From: Raphanus sativus
Lineage: Eukaryota; Streptophyta; Magnoliopsida; Brassicales; Brassicaceae
Direction: 5' to 3'
Assembly: GCF_000801105.2 (NCBI RefSeq)
Contig: NC_079517.1
Coordinates: 5,518,001 to 5,582,000 of the forward strand
DNA length: 64,000 nt
Every line of letters begins with the position of its first letter. The first letter of the stretch is position 1. Shown here in pieces: positions 21,690 to 41,600 of the stretch. Both the position numbers and the translations under genes were made by a program. The notes under the pieces are model-generated. The model made no database searches and was not told where the DNA came from. It saw nothing but the letters and a program-made list of their open reading frames with translations.

Positions 21690-22425
21690 ATACGTGTCGC
21701 ATATTCATTGGTCCCTCGTGTTAGAAAAGACCCAACCTCGTATGAGTACGAAGGAAGGGAGTGTACTGAAAATACAATTGTAGCCCGTTCTCAAATTACC
21801 GAAGTCCGAAGCAGAGAGAGTTTAACGAGCGATTGTATATCTCTCGTCACTTTGATTTGTCCATGGTCGTCGGTCTCTCAATCATACCGTTCTCCGGCCA
21901 ACGACTATGATGACTCCATGTAATCTCCCGATTCATCACTCTCTATGGTTACTTGATGTTCTCGTTTTGCATTCGCCCTGAATCTCTGCTTCTGATTGTT
22001 TATTTAGCTTATCCCTTAGGTTTTTTTTTTCTTATTTGGTTAGAGTTTGAATCGATTGGCTTTTACTTTAGTGAGAAGTCTTGTTCATGGTGCTGTTTGT
22101 TCATTTTTAGCAGCAGCAAGAGGATGAGGAGATGCTTGTGCCGAAAGGAAGGGAATAATGTTGACCATCTGATGCTACGAATTTTTCCCGTACGGTTGGT
22201 GCATATGCGCTCAGTTCAGTCTGGCTGCAGTGTAGTCAATCAATTCAAATCCACACCAGATATACCATTAGAAAAGGTACCTCTAAAATTTAGTAAGGTG
22301 TACATATTATAAACCCTGAATCCTGAGTTTATGCATGACCGTATAATGCCTAAAGAATGCATGTTTGCTTATTTAAATTTCTTTTTCTTCCAGACCTTCT
22401 GATAATATGTACTGATTCGGCTCCG
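21690..22425 (+). pseudogene. Truncated, rearranged copy of the 5' part of UBP12
   Basis: This stretch matches the UBP12 promoter, leader and several gene pieces 6.2 kb downstream. The ATG region is changed: the upstream ATG is now ACG and 11 bases of exon 1 are lost, leaving ATGATGACTCC then GTAATCTCC of intron 1. Exon 2 (CAGCAAGAGGATGAGGAG) runs straight into the middle of exon 4 (AAAGGAAGGGAATAATG) at a shared CCG, so exon 3 is missing. Intron 4 then jumps to intron 23 and the start of exon 24 (near 22345-22425) at a shared CTA. Sequence similarity ends soon after. It cannot encode a MATH or USP domain. The two junctions look like microhomology deletions after duplication of the whole region. 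Confidence 0.85.
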
Positions 22426-22902
22426 CCTACCTCTTCGAGATTTGGGTTTGCTCTTTTTGGTTGATTGATGCGACGGCCTGACAGACTGACACTGCACTCT
22501 CTAACCCCTCCTCGCCATGTCTAGCCGTCCTCCGGTAAATTTAATCAGCCATTCTCTTCATCTCTTGATACTATTTAACCTTGCAAGAAGGAATACGATT
22601 TTCAAACTTTCGTATTTATCCAGTATCTCAACTCATCATCAATCAATCCGATAAAACGTGGTATCAAAATCAACTTTGTTAATTCCTTGGTAAGATCAAG
22701 GCTACATGGGCTTAGTTCAGGGCCGATATAAATTTAAGGCCCATAAAATCTTATTATAAATAAAGCTAGGTCATATAAAAACCTTTTAAAACATAAGAAA
22801 TTCAATTATAAACACCTTCTTCGGAACCCAGGAGACCTAATTTTATATAACAAAGCCGCTTTTCGAAAACCTATCTAAGCAGATCTTCTCAACTTGTCTC
22901 CA
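22426..22902. other. Upstream region of RRM copy B
   Basis: No gene is recognised. From about 22540 the sequence is similar to the upstream region of RRM copy A (CAGCCATTCTCTTCAT), marking the left part of the duplicated unit. Confidence 0.5.
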
Positions 22903-23999
22903 ATGGAGGAATACGCGACCACCAAAGTAATCTTCTTCATATCCGAGCTCTATCTTTTAACCTCTGTTTGTTTCTTGAGGGATGGTTTTTTGATTTGATC
23001 TTTTTTTTGTACCATAGGGGATGAGTCTGCTGACATTGAATGAAAGTGATGCTAAGAAAATCAGACCAAAAAACAGGTAAGAACTGCTAGCTGTGTGTCT
23101 GTAGGATTTGTCGATTCTTATATCTTGGTAATAACAATCATATCTCGTGCAATCAAATTATTGTAGCTACATTGGGAGGATTCGTGTGAAGGGATATAAC
23201 ACTGACCTTCCCCATGATGATGTAGTAAACGCGTTGAGAAAACATTTCTCTTCATGTGGAGAGATCACTGATGTTTACATCAGCGTACTACCCAATAATA
23301 CTCTCCACAGGTGTGTGGCTCCTTCCTCCAGTATTATTCCCATCTCAACTAAAGTTTATCTATATGCTAACTTTTATGTTCTTTTGTTTCACACGCAGTT
23401 TTGGTTTTGTTTATTTTCTCGGAGAAGGGGCAGTGGACAAGGCGTTGCAGCTTAGTGGACGTGACATGGGAGGCTGGAATGTCATTGCTGATCCTCATCC
23501 GTTTCCTAAAGATGCAGACTGGTAACATAAATAATTTTAATTTTTTGGTATGCTCTTTCTTTGGGGATGTCTTGATAACATATATATTACTGTAGCCGCC
23601 CTGTGGTAGTAGTTCAAGGATATGACACTAGTCTTAGTAAGACTGATATCAAGAAAGTATTGAGTTATTGACTACACATTTTTCTTCATGTGGAGAGGTC
23701 ACCGAAATCCAGATTCACAAGCGGTTTGTGCATTGGCTTATTTTTTCTTTTATTAAAGCAAAGCAAATCCTTAACCTCAGAGGACTTTGTGTCTTTGTTT
23801 TGATTTTTAATTTTTTTACAGCATAGGTGCAGCTGCCGTGTATGTTTATGGAGAATGTGCGGAAGAAAAGGTGCTCGATCTTGATGGGAGCTACATTGGA
23901 GAACACAAAATAATTGTTAAGCTTTTCAGTGCGCGGAGAATATATACCGTCCACCCTCGTCGTCGTCATTGCTGTCTTTCCCCAGTTACATCATTTTGA
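22903..23999 (+). pseudogene. Two-RRM nucleolin-like gene (copy B), frameshifted in RRM2
   Basis: The exon layout parallels copy A: 22903-22926, 23018-23076, 23167-23310, 23399-23521, 23596-23723, 23822-23999. RRM1 is intact (GRIRVKGYNTDLPHDDVVNA, HFSSCGEITDVY, FGFVYFLGEGAVDKAL). Exon 5 is 128 bp, against 120 bp in copy A. The extra 8 bp are a near-duplication of GTATTGA/GTTATTGA (about 23657-23671), which puts a TGA in frame at 23669-23671. Past the insertion the other frame still reads THFSSCGEVTEIQIHK, and exon 6 reads GAAAVYVYGECAEEKVL to a stop at 23999. A protein with RRM1 and a stub of RRM2 (about 141 aa) could still be made, so this may be a shortened gene rather than a dead one. Confidence 0.75.
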
Positions 24000-24106
24000 T
24001 TCTTGATTCTTGTTTATTTATTACCATAGTTGTTTATTTTAGTTAAGAAGGGCTAAGATGACTTTAAAGAGTAGAAAGCTCTCGGATCTACTGGGAGAAG
24101 ACAAAG

Positions 24107-24185
24107 ACAATCTCTAAGTTGTTTGTATCTTTGTGAAATAAATGCAGGTTAAGTTGTTTGTATCTTTGTGAAATAAATGCAACCT
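24107..24185. repeat. 35-bp tandem duplication in the 3' region of RRM copy B
   Basis: AAGTTGTTTGTATCTTTGTG followed by AAATAAATGCA occurs twice in direct succession, doubling a polyadenylation-like AATAAA-type element. It lies just after the coding part of copy B. Confidence 0.7.
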
Positions 24186-26848
24186 GCACTTTTATGCTGT
24201 TTTTTTCATTTTTCTGAATCTTAAAATAAACACTAATGATCATCATCTGCTTTCATTTGTATTATTGTATTATTGTATTTATGTTTCGATGTTAAAACTA
24301 AAAGCACAATGATCACCTACTAGCAGCGACCTTATTTGAACTTGCATCTTGCTCTTTTGCTTCTTTCTCGTTCCGATCTCTCTGCAGTCACTCCGGGTCC
24401 CTTGATAAGGAGGAATATGCTCATGTTTTGAGACAAAATTCAATTTACGTATTTGAATTTTGTAACTTTCTTGATACAAAACTATCTACAGTCATAGACC
24501 ATGGCACCTCAAACATATGAAAGTTGGTAACAAAATGGTTTTGTAAATATTCCAAAGAAGGCTGAGTGCATTTGCAGCTTAACGAATGGTTTAGAGAGTA
24601 ATACAACTTGTTTTCATGGAACCCTGTTTTGTATTCAAACATCAAATTCCAGCCTCTGTCAACACTGCCATGAGGCACCATTAATTTCTACCCTCAATAT
24701 GTCTAAGATGTCACAGCTTCAAGAAATCCAGCTATCTCAAATGAATTCATATCATTATATGGCTCAAAAAGCTTTGGTATTTCAGTAGTAAATAATGTTA
24801 AACCCCTGGATAATGGTACAACAAACTTGTACCCATCTTATATAAGAACATGCAAGAAAATATTTGATAAAGATATGGACAAAAAACAGCAAAAATCATC
24901 AAAATATAAAGAAATTTTGAGGATAAATTAATTTAAAATATAAAATATCATTAAGTAAATATGATGTAAAATAAATTAAACCAATAACTATAGATTATTA
25001 GTACTAGCTATTTGATTACTGTAATTATATAAGTAAAAGATAATTGGCTAACTCTTCGAATAAAGTAAATAAGACCAAAATACAGTCAAATGCTGCAAGT
25101 GAAAAAGTGATGGCAAAATGAAAACATATACAAAGACTTACCGTTTTTTGTACTCTCCATGCAATGAGCTCTTGAGTGGACAATCGGCTTCAAGCACGAG
25201 ACCATCACGCTGAATGATCTTTGAGATAAATCCCAACTTTGGAATAGAACCATCATCAATGTCTTATCATATTCAATTTGGTTGCCATATTAATTAGATC
25301 TTGGATAGAGAGGTAGGCATCATATGGCATACATTTTTTTTTATTTTCAATAAGCTTCAACTTGACTAGTAAGTGCAATGGCATAGCATATGTTCGTCAT
25401 CTAGACAAGAATGCATATCTGAAGAACTCTTGGATCGATATATTTTCCAAAGGAATTGAAGTAAACCATCAGCTTGATTTTCTGTAGAATAATTTCCTAA
25501 GTTCAGGATCAACAATAGCATGAAGATGGTTGAAATAAAGGAGGAGACTTTTTGATAAAGAAAAAGGTTGAAATGTATAGGCTAACAAATCTTCACAAGC
25601 CTCTTCTTGAGAAAGAGTGTTATTTTTATATAAATATGCAGTAGACATATACATCCTACATATAATCCAAATATCAAAAAAAAAATTATGACCAGTAACT
25701 AGCAAGCCACTATCCAACTTGGTAGACAAATCAGAAAGTACGTGGTTGTATCTCATTAGTGCAACATGTCAATAAGTTGAGTCTTGAAGAGTATATTCTC
25801 ACAATCAAGGAACTCCTTATCCTTATGCAAATTCTTCAGTTTCTTCAGGATAGGCCATCATGCGAGCTTATAGGCTTCCTGAAAATACAAAAGTCTCTCT
25901 TAGTTACATCTTATTTAACACCTAACAAACGATTAAATCAAAGCTTGAAAGCCCTCCTAAAATATATATGTTTTACCTTTAGATCCATTTTCATATCGTC
26001 TGCAACACTGTAGATGGCTGATTGCACTAATTTTGCTTCATTGAATCTGGTTTCAAACTCCCAGATATCATTCAAGAGCAGTGGATTCTCATCGAGAAAG
26101 ATACCACCTTCTTCGACATTCACTTGTAAAACTCTGAAAGCTTCCAAACGTTTAAGAGTAAGAACACAGACGGGAGGTGTTACTACAGATTGGTCATCAT
26201 TAGCTTTTAAATTGGATATTTGTTTTATCTGTCTACATTTTTTAAACAAACTAATTCTAATATTATTTCAATCAATTAGTCTTTATGATAATTTACTTAG
26301 ATTACACATTTTTGCAAAAGATGAAAATTATATATCTATTACTAAAATAACCTTGTTCTATCATGTTTTTATCTTTAGATTTTAGTATACTAAACATTAA
26401 CAAAAGGAAATGATGTTTTCACAATACAAGTTGATTCTGAATGCTTACAAATTCAAATAAGTATAACTTCACAAAAGTAAGGTAGTTTATATATTAATTA
26501 AATATATGAAATATATATTTACATGCAGAGTAGAGTACGTACGCTTTTTAGCATCAGCGCCAGTGGATTTGTCCATCACTCCCGGCTGCAAACTAATTAT
26601 GGCCGCCACCAACGTGCTCAATGTGGCATTTTTTTCTAGTGTCATTTGCCATATGATGAACCATCTCTTATGAAACTCATATGAAGTATTCACTATGACT
26701 AAGCAGTGATGTTATTGACTGGAAAATATACCCAATGTCATTTATGACTTATAAAAATGAAATCGTTGTCAAGTATAAAATCACATCTATTGCAAAGGTA
26801 CTCTGTTATGATTGTGTGAGACTCTCACAATTGAGAATCGTTGCAATA
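24186..26848. other. Intergenic DNA with unassigned minus-strand gene-like pieces
   Basis: I could not identify a gene here. Minus-strand pieces look protein-like but I do not recognise them: VLQVNVEEGGIFLDENPLLL, with NDIWEFETRFNEAKLVQSAI next to it (about 26160-25990); SQEEACEDLLAYTFQPFSLS (about 25610-25540); and IPKLGFISKIIQRDGLVLEA (about 25245-25180). They are separated by A+T-rich DNA with possible splice sites and may be one old, degenerate gene. No start or complete reading frame could be built. Confidence 0.35.
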
Positions 26849-26850
26849 TA

Positions 26851-27118
26851 CTCCCTCTGTTTTTTAAAGATGTATGTTTTAGGAATTTTTTTTGTTTCAA
26901 AAAGATGTATTTTTCATATTTTCAATGTAATTTTTGTCAACTAATTATGAATAATTGTGAATCTCAAAAACATTAATTGCATTTCTTGAGATTTTATTGG
27001 TTTAGAAATATAGGAAATATAAAATAACAAAAAACTATGCACTAATAAGTAAACTTTAATATGTTTTATTAAAAAGTGTGAAAATTTCAAAACATGTATT
27101 ATTTAAAAACAGAGGGAA
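26851..27118. mobile_element. Stowaway-type MITE
   Basis: The ends CTCCCTCTGTTTTTTAAAG and, reverse-complemented, TTCCCTCTGTTTTTAAATA bound 268 bp, with TA on both sides (26849-26850, 27119-27120). The internal arms include ACATGTTTT-like inverted segments. It matches the Stowaway pattern of the element at 7019 but differs in its interior. Confidence 0.8.
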
Positions 27119-27120
27119 TA

Positions 27121-27900
27121 TGATTTTTCTAATGTATAAGCTAATAGTTTTCACCACCATATATAGTATATATAACGCATCTCAAATACGCTTGATCTTA
27201 ATCAATACAAAAAAAATTCAGATATAAAGCATCATAAGCTAATCCAGATTAATGATACCCATTCAAAATTTTGCCAATGCCCAATTTACTGAAGATAGAA
27301 AAATTGGATTTTTTGATTTATCGTCTAAAGTTTAAAATTCACAAAATTAATAATTTTAATATTATTCATAATCAATTAGTATATTTTGGTATTTTAGTTA
27401 AATTACATTTTTTTGCTAAAATTTGGAATTACACTTTTTGTTAAAAGTGAAACTTACTTATGTTTTATTATTTCATAACTCCCTTAATTTCCCAATTAAT
27501 TTATTTAGCTAAACTAGGTTATGGCAAAAATAAAACACAAAATTCATAGAGATAAAAATATTCATGGGGAATATATAACCTACAATGAGAAAAATCTTAT
27601 AGAATAAGTTGAATAACCCCAGAACTAAAAAATCAACCTTTAGAGTATTTCCATCCCTGAACTCCAAAAATGGGGTTCTTAACTTTCTTTTTTTTACTTT
27701 TTTGATTTTTCTAAAAAAAGAAAAAAAAAACCAACCACTTGCAGGTCGCCACGTATGTATGGGACCTAGAGGCCTCTTGCAGAAGAGGTGAGAGAGTGAA
27801 GTTTTAAAATCCCTTGTGGGCTCACCGCTTAAGGACTCATTAAGAGACAACACTTACGTTTTGTCAAAAAAGACAAAAAAAAGAAACAACACTTACGTGT
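27121..27900. other. Intergenic DNA upstream of UBP12
   Basis: No gene is recognised. A segment near 27640-27850 (CCCTGAACTCCAAAAATGGG, then TTAAGGACTCATTAAGAGA) resembles repetitive DNA I associate with Brassicaceae intergenic regions, but I could not define its ends. Confidence 0.4.
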
Positions 27901-28127
27901 CAATTTCTCACTCGTCTGTCGCGTTAGAAAGGACCCAACCTCGGAGAAAATATAAATCTGAGTACGGAGGGAGCTTCGTGAAATTACAATAGTACCCCCT
28001 TAAATTATCGAAGCCGAGAGACAGAGTAAGAGCGATTGTATATCTTCTCTCTACTCATTTTGGCGTCTCTTTGATTTTTTCTCCGTTCGTCGGTCTCTCG
28101 ATCCCACCGTCAATCCTTCTCCTGCCA

Positions 28128-36228
<8,101 letters not shown>

Positions 36229-36746
36229 CCGGAATGGGAAAAAGAAAACACACAAATGTCGTCTAGACATTATGGCAGCAACGTTGGACCAAGCCAGGCA
36301 TCGAATAAGAGAAGGAAAGACCGAGTGTGAGGTGTGGATGACGACCGACCGTAGGGTGTTGTAGAGAACTTTGTCTGAATAGGGTTTTGGGTTGCGCATT
36401 GTGATAGTGTGTGCTCTTTTTCTTATTTCTTCCATTCCTGCTTCAATACTATGTGTTTATGTATATGGAATGTGTGAGACCAGTTGGCACATCATGCAAT
36501 TTTTTACTTTCGAACAAAGAAGAATATGGAAGCCTGTCGCTTGGATTCGGGAGCGCGGTTTGGCTTTCAGAGTTGATAGAATACCGAAACATTTGTAATT
36601 TTTAAGAGATCTCTGGGTTTAAGAAGATGTTTTGGACTACTGATTAAGCAAATCAATAGATAACAGCTGGCTGCTTCGTTTTGATGATTTTCCAAAAGAC
36701 AAAAGGAACTCCCATGAAATATCAAACTCTTGCTGTGATGATTACA
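36229..36746. other. Convergent 3' regions of UBP12 and the SKA3-like gene
   Basis: About 520 bases between two stop codons facing each other. This is expected to hold both 3' untranslated regions; no further gene is seen. Confidence 0.6.
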
Positions 36747-38370
36747 CTAAGCAACTCTATAGGATACAACACCATCTGTTGTCTCAACCACTAATCTCTT
36801 CATCCGTGTCAGTAATACCGTGTACGCTTTCTCCTTATGCCCTGCAAAATCAAAACCCATCATCATTGTCTATGCAACACGTCTCTTCCTTTCTGAATAT
36901 GAAGATATATCGTACGTACCAAGGCCTAGAGTTGGCATTTCATCTGCACGGAAGTAGTAGGACCCGTTTGTTTCCTTCTTGGTACAGAGAACCGAGTTGA
37001 ATTTCTCCACAGCACTGAGCAGATCCTGGAAAACATTAGCACGCATAAAACAATAATCTAGAGATACATTTTAAAAATAATATATAAGCGTGTTTCATAA
37101 CTACAAACAGACAAAACATTCATCAATCTTTTAGGCATCTAAAGAGTATATCCAAGACTTGAGAGTGAACTGTAGTTTTTGAAAAGGAAAAACGGAAAAT
37201 ATGTGTACCTCCCATGATGATAGAGCCTTCATGTAAGAAGGAAGATTCTCATATTCATCTTTTATCAATGTAATAGTTCGCCTTGAAGTTGTACCCATCT
37301 CTACTGCCCCATACTCATCTTCTGCATATATAACATAAGTGTTAACATCTTATATAGGAGACTAATGAAAACTTCACTACACTAGTAAAGGCTTTAGTAA
37401 AAATAACCATTGGAAAGCTCTGACGTCTTTGGAACAGGTGGAGGAGCACTAGTCTCAACAGGTTTGCCCCTAAACATCCATCAAAGGAAAAACTTGGTTG
37501 ATGTACACGAGTAAGAGCGAACCACATAAAATGTTGTAAAGAAAATCAAAACTTACTTGACTGATTCATCCTTGACAGCGGATGAGAGAAACCTTGCAGC
37601 CTTACTTTCGGAAGCTAAAGTTGCAAGACAAGCATCTGAAAGACCAAGGCTCTTGAAATTTGGCGAATCATCTAGACTAAAAAAAAAAGAAACACTTAAG
37701 GAAACAACATACAATTCCAACAACAACAATATTTGATTAAAATATTTGTCAACAACATGGTGCAAAAAGGGATACAGATCCTCCTCGTCAAATCTTTTCA
37801 TGAGTGAACGTTGAAACGAAGGAGACTCCGTATCATCATCATCATCGTGGCCAGTTGCTCCAGAGTCAGACTCTTCTTCATCAATCTCAACTCCTAAGGT
37901 TCCAAAAATCTCACCTTTAAGATCGAAAAAGGAGGAGGAGGAGGAGAAGAAGAGAGTTTTTATAAGAGTTTTTACCAGGAACGTAGCCAAAGTCAGTGAG
38001 ACGGTCCTGGAGATTCAGAAGCTCCTCTTGGTTATTCTTGTAGATCTGATTACAGTGACCCAGAAGCTCCTCGAAAGAGACGGTACCGAAAGACATGGAC
38101 TCAAGGAAGTTCAGCTCGGAGTCAGCGGTGGAGAGCCGACGGTTCAAGCTCTTGATGAAAGTCGACGAAGCCGAATCTGCAACCAAAGGAATCGAGAAAG
38201 GATGTGAATTTAGGGTTTTAGTGACACACAAAAGGGAAAGAGAGAGTGAGAGAGAGACCGAGAGGGATAGGGCGACGCTGGAGAGATTGGTTGAAAGCAT
38301 CGCAGCTGCTTTGAAGATGGTTGCAGAATCCTCCTAAGCTCTTGCTCAACCTCTTCAGCTCTTCCTCCAT
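36747..38370 (-). CDS. SKA3-like kinetochore protein (At5g06590-like)
   Basis: Eight minus-strand exons (38370-38259, 38176-37976, 37893-37776, 37676-37557, 37469-37408, 37321-37209, 37025-36920, 36841-36747) sum to 308 aa with correct phases. The N-terminus MEEELKRLSKSLGGFCNHLQ and the segment SFGTVSFEELLGHCNQIYKN look helical. The middle is acidic (DEEESDSG, DDDDDTES). The C-terminal part has ENLPSYMKALSSWEDLLSAV and VLLTRMKRLVVETTDGVVSY. I recall this family as the plant homologue of spindle and kinetochore-associated protein 3, which couples kinetochores to microtubules; that name is less certain than the gene model. It is the only minus-strand gene in the block and shares a 231-bp promoter with the D-lactate dehydrogenase gene. 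Confidence 0.85.
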
Positions 38371-38601
38371 CGCTACTCTCTCTCTCTCTCTCTGACTCGA
38401 TCTCTCGGCGGGAATTAGATTTGAGGAATAAAAATGATTCCTTTTTTAAAAAAGTTTCGAGTTTTGTGAAATAAGAAAAAAAGGATCGGATTTTTATTTT
38501 ATTTGCGCACGAGCTTTAATGGATGGTGATGAAAGAGATGAGCTTTCATTAACATAACTGATTGATACTCTCTCCTCCCTCCACTTTACTAATAATCCCC
38601 A
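38371..38601. promoter_or_regulatory. Compact bidirectional promoter with E2F-like site
   Basis: Only 231 bp separate the start codons of two divergent genes. The region holds a CT-repeat (about 38378-38395) and GCGGGAAT (38408-38415), whose complement ATTCCCGC fits the plant E2F consensus WTTSSCSS. The site is about 40 bases from the start codon of the kinetochore-like gene, which fits expression in dividing cells. No TATA box is obvious for either side. Confidence 0.55.
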
Positions 38602-41600
38602 ATGGCGTTGGCTTCTTTGTATGCTCGCTCTTCTCGTCTCTCCTCCTCTTCTAAAACAGCTGCTTCTGCTTCTTCCGCCTTCTTTCTCCTCCGCTCTTCT
38701 TCTCGCCAGCTCCACTCAACTCCGCCCAACAAAAACGGTGACGTCTCCGCGATCTCTGCGGAGAAGGGTCGCCGGAGGATCCCGAATTGGTGGTCCAGGT
38801 CTCTTGTCCCGTTGGCGATAGCTGCTGCTGCCTCCGCCGCTTCTTTCGCGCTTCTGAACCAGTCGTATCCTCCTTCTATCACCCAATCATCGGCTTTGGA
38901 TTCTAAGTTCGTCTTCTTTCTTTCTTGTTTGCTTAATTCAAAGTCTACACAGTTGTTTGATAGCTCGTTTCTGTTTCCTTTGTAGAAATGTGAAAGTTGG
39001 AGGAAAAGGAAGTACTGAGCTTGTGGTTAAAGGAGAATACAAAGAGGTTCCTAAGGAGCTTATTGCTGAGTTGAAATCAATCCTCCAGGTGCTTCAGATT
39101 TTCATTTTGTTCTGTGGAGAACTTATTGATCCATCTGCAAATTTTGAACTTCAGTTTCATCAATTAAGACAATGTTTTTTTTTATGTTTCTCAACTTATC
39201 TCTGCCTATATTATATATTTCCTTCTCTTTTTTAAAAGGATAATTTGACAACGGACTACGATGAGAGGTACTTCCACGGAAAGCCCCAGAACAGTTTCCA
39301 TAAGTCAGTTAACATTCCTGATCTTGTTGTTTTCCCGAGGTGAGTGCGATATGTTGAAAAAAATATCATTAGTTTAGAATGGTTTCATTTCATGGATCGT
39401 CATCCTTGGTTAGGTCCGAAGAAGAAGTCTCCAAGATTCTTAAATCCTGCAACGAGTATAAGGTTTCTAAGTTTTTAACTTATAGAGATAGTTGCACTTT
39501 GCTTTGGCAAAAGATTAATTCAGGCAGAATTTTTTACTCTTATGATTAGGTTCCTATTGTACCCTATGGTGGTGCAACATCGATTGAGGGTCACACTTTA
39601 GCTCCAAAAGGAGGTGTATGCATTGACATGTCATTAATGAAGGTAAATTCCAAAATCTCTCTTGTATCTGACATCAGCGTCGTTATTTAAGAGGTATGCC
39701 ACTCATGCTCATTAAAAATCTTCTTTCGAAAAACTGTATTAGAGGGTCAAAGCATTACATGTGGAAGATATGGACGTCGTAGTTGAGCCTGGGATTGGTT
39801 GGCAGGAGCTTAATGAACAGTTAGAACAATACGGACTATTCTTTCCTCTTGATCCAGGTTTGCCAACATCTTTGGTGTTGTTGTATACAAACTTCAGTTT
39901 CCACCACTAACAGTTTGATAAAAATGGTGCAGGACCCGGTGCCTCCATAGGAGGCATGTGTGCTACACGTTGTTCTGGATCTTTAGCTGTAAGGTAATTT
40001 CTGCAACTTCACTATTAGCTTTGATTTGGTCGGGCCCATCTTTTTGATAATTTTGTTTGGGTTGCTTTAATCTGGTTGGCTCTTGATAATTCTGCTGCTA
40101 GCTTGTAGGTATGGAACTATGCGTGACAATGTAATAAGCCTTAAGGTTTGTTGTTACTTGTTTCTTCCACTGATTCAAGCATGCTTTATCGTACAGTTCT
40201 ATCTTTATTTATGTTATGTTATACTCATTTCATTCTCAGGTGGTTCTTCCTAATGGAGATGTTGTGAAGACAGCTTCTCGTGCTAGAAAGAGTGCTGCAG
40301 GGTTTGTCTTCACCCTTCAATTTATTTTTTCTTTGTTTCTGTTTTCCATTTTTTTATTACTTATCATGTCACCAGCTAGAAGAAACTTGGTTTCTTTCAA
40401 TCTTTTTGTGCCATGTAATGATTTTCATCAAACAGGCTAGTTCTAGCGTTTGAGTTAATGGTTGATACTTAAATGGCAGATACGATTTGACCCGCTTGAT
40501 AATTGGGAGTGAGGGGACTTTGGGAGTCATAACTGAGGTTACTCTTCGGCTTCAGAAAATCCCACAGCATTCAGTGGTATATAAGTTGACCTCTTCCTTT
40601 ATAGCAAGTTTCCCTTCATTGATGTTTATATTATTTTGTCAAGCAGAAAGATATTCACACTCCTTTGCTATGTGATTTAGTTATTTATTTGTTTTATAAC
40701 TTTCAGGTGGCAGTGTGCAATTTTCCTACGGTTAAGGATGCTGCAGATGTGGCGATTGCTACTATGATGTCTGGAATACAGGTTATATAGACTTCTCTAC
40801 TTGTGATTCTAAAATGATTATTAGATTTTTCTCAGCTGTACCTTTATCCCCCCACCCCATCAGGTGTCAAGAGTGGAGCTTCTTGACGAGGTTCTAATCA
40901 GGGCTCTTAATATGGCAAATGGAAAAAACTTGAGAGAAGTTCCAACTCTCATGTTTGAATTTATAGGGACAGGTGAGGCTCTTGCATCAATAGTTATCTA
41001 CGTTTATTACATCTCTTGAGTTGTTACAGTGTTGCTCATTTGTAATAGTGGAATCATTGTCTTCTAATCCTCATAATGATATTTTTTTAATTTTTTGTTT
41101 CCTTTGCTCATTCTTTTTAGAGGCATATGCACGTGAGCAGACTCAAATCGTTCAGCAGATTGCTTCTAAATACAATGGATCAGACTTTGTGTTCGCAGAA
41201 GAAACTGAAGCAAAAAAGGAACTCTGGAAGGTAATTAATTCTCTGTTCCACTCTCAACCCCTCTCCCCTTCAACCTCCCTTCAATAAGCAAAATAGAAGG
41301 GAAAATCTTACTTGCTGTTTGTTGCAGAGTGTTCTTGTTCTGTCTCTTGCCAGTGGTTTATGTTTTCATGATATTTTTTTTTTAATCTTTTGTACAGATG
41401 AGAAAAGAGGCGCTTTGGGCTTGCTATGCCATGGCGCCAGGTCATGAAGCAATGACTACAGTATGTTGTTTTCATTGGATACATCCACTTGTGGTTTTAG
41501 ATGAACTTTCCCAGCTACAAATCAAGAACCTCAAATAATCATTTTATGCCATTAAACTTTCTTTTTTTTTTTCCTGCAGGATGTATGTGTTCCTTTGTCT

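Noticed and set aside
21953..22312. Plus-strand open frame of 119 codons
   Set aside because: It runs through intron 1 and mis-framed exon pieces of the UBP12 fragment, so it is not a real protein.
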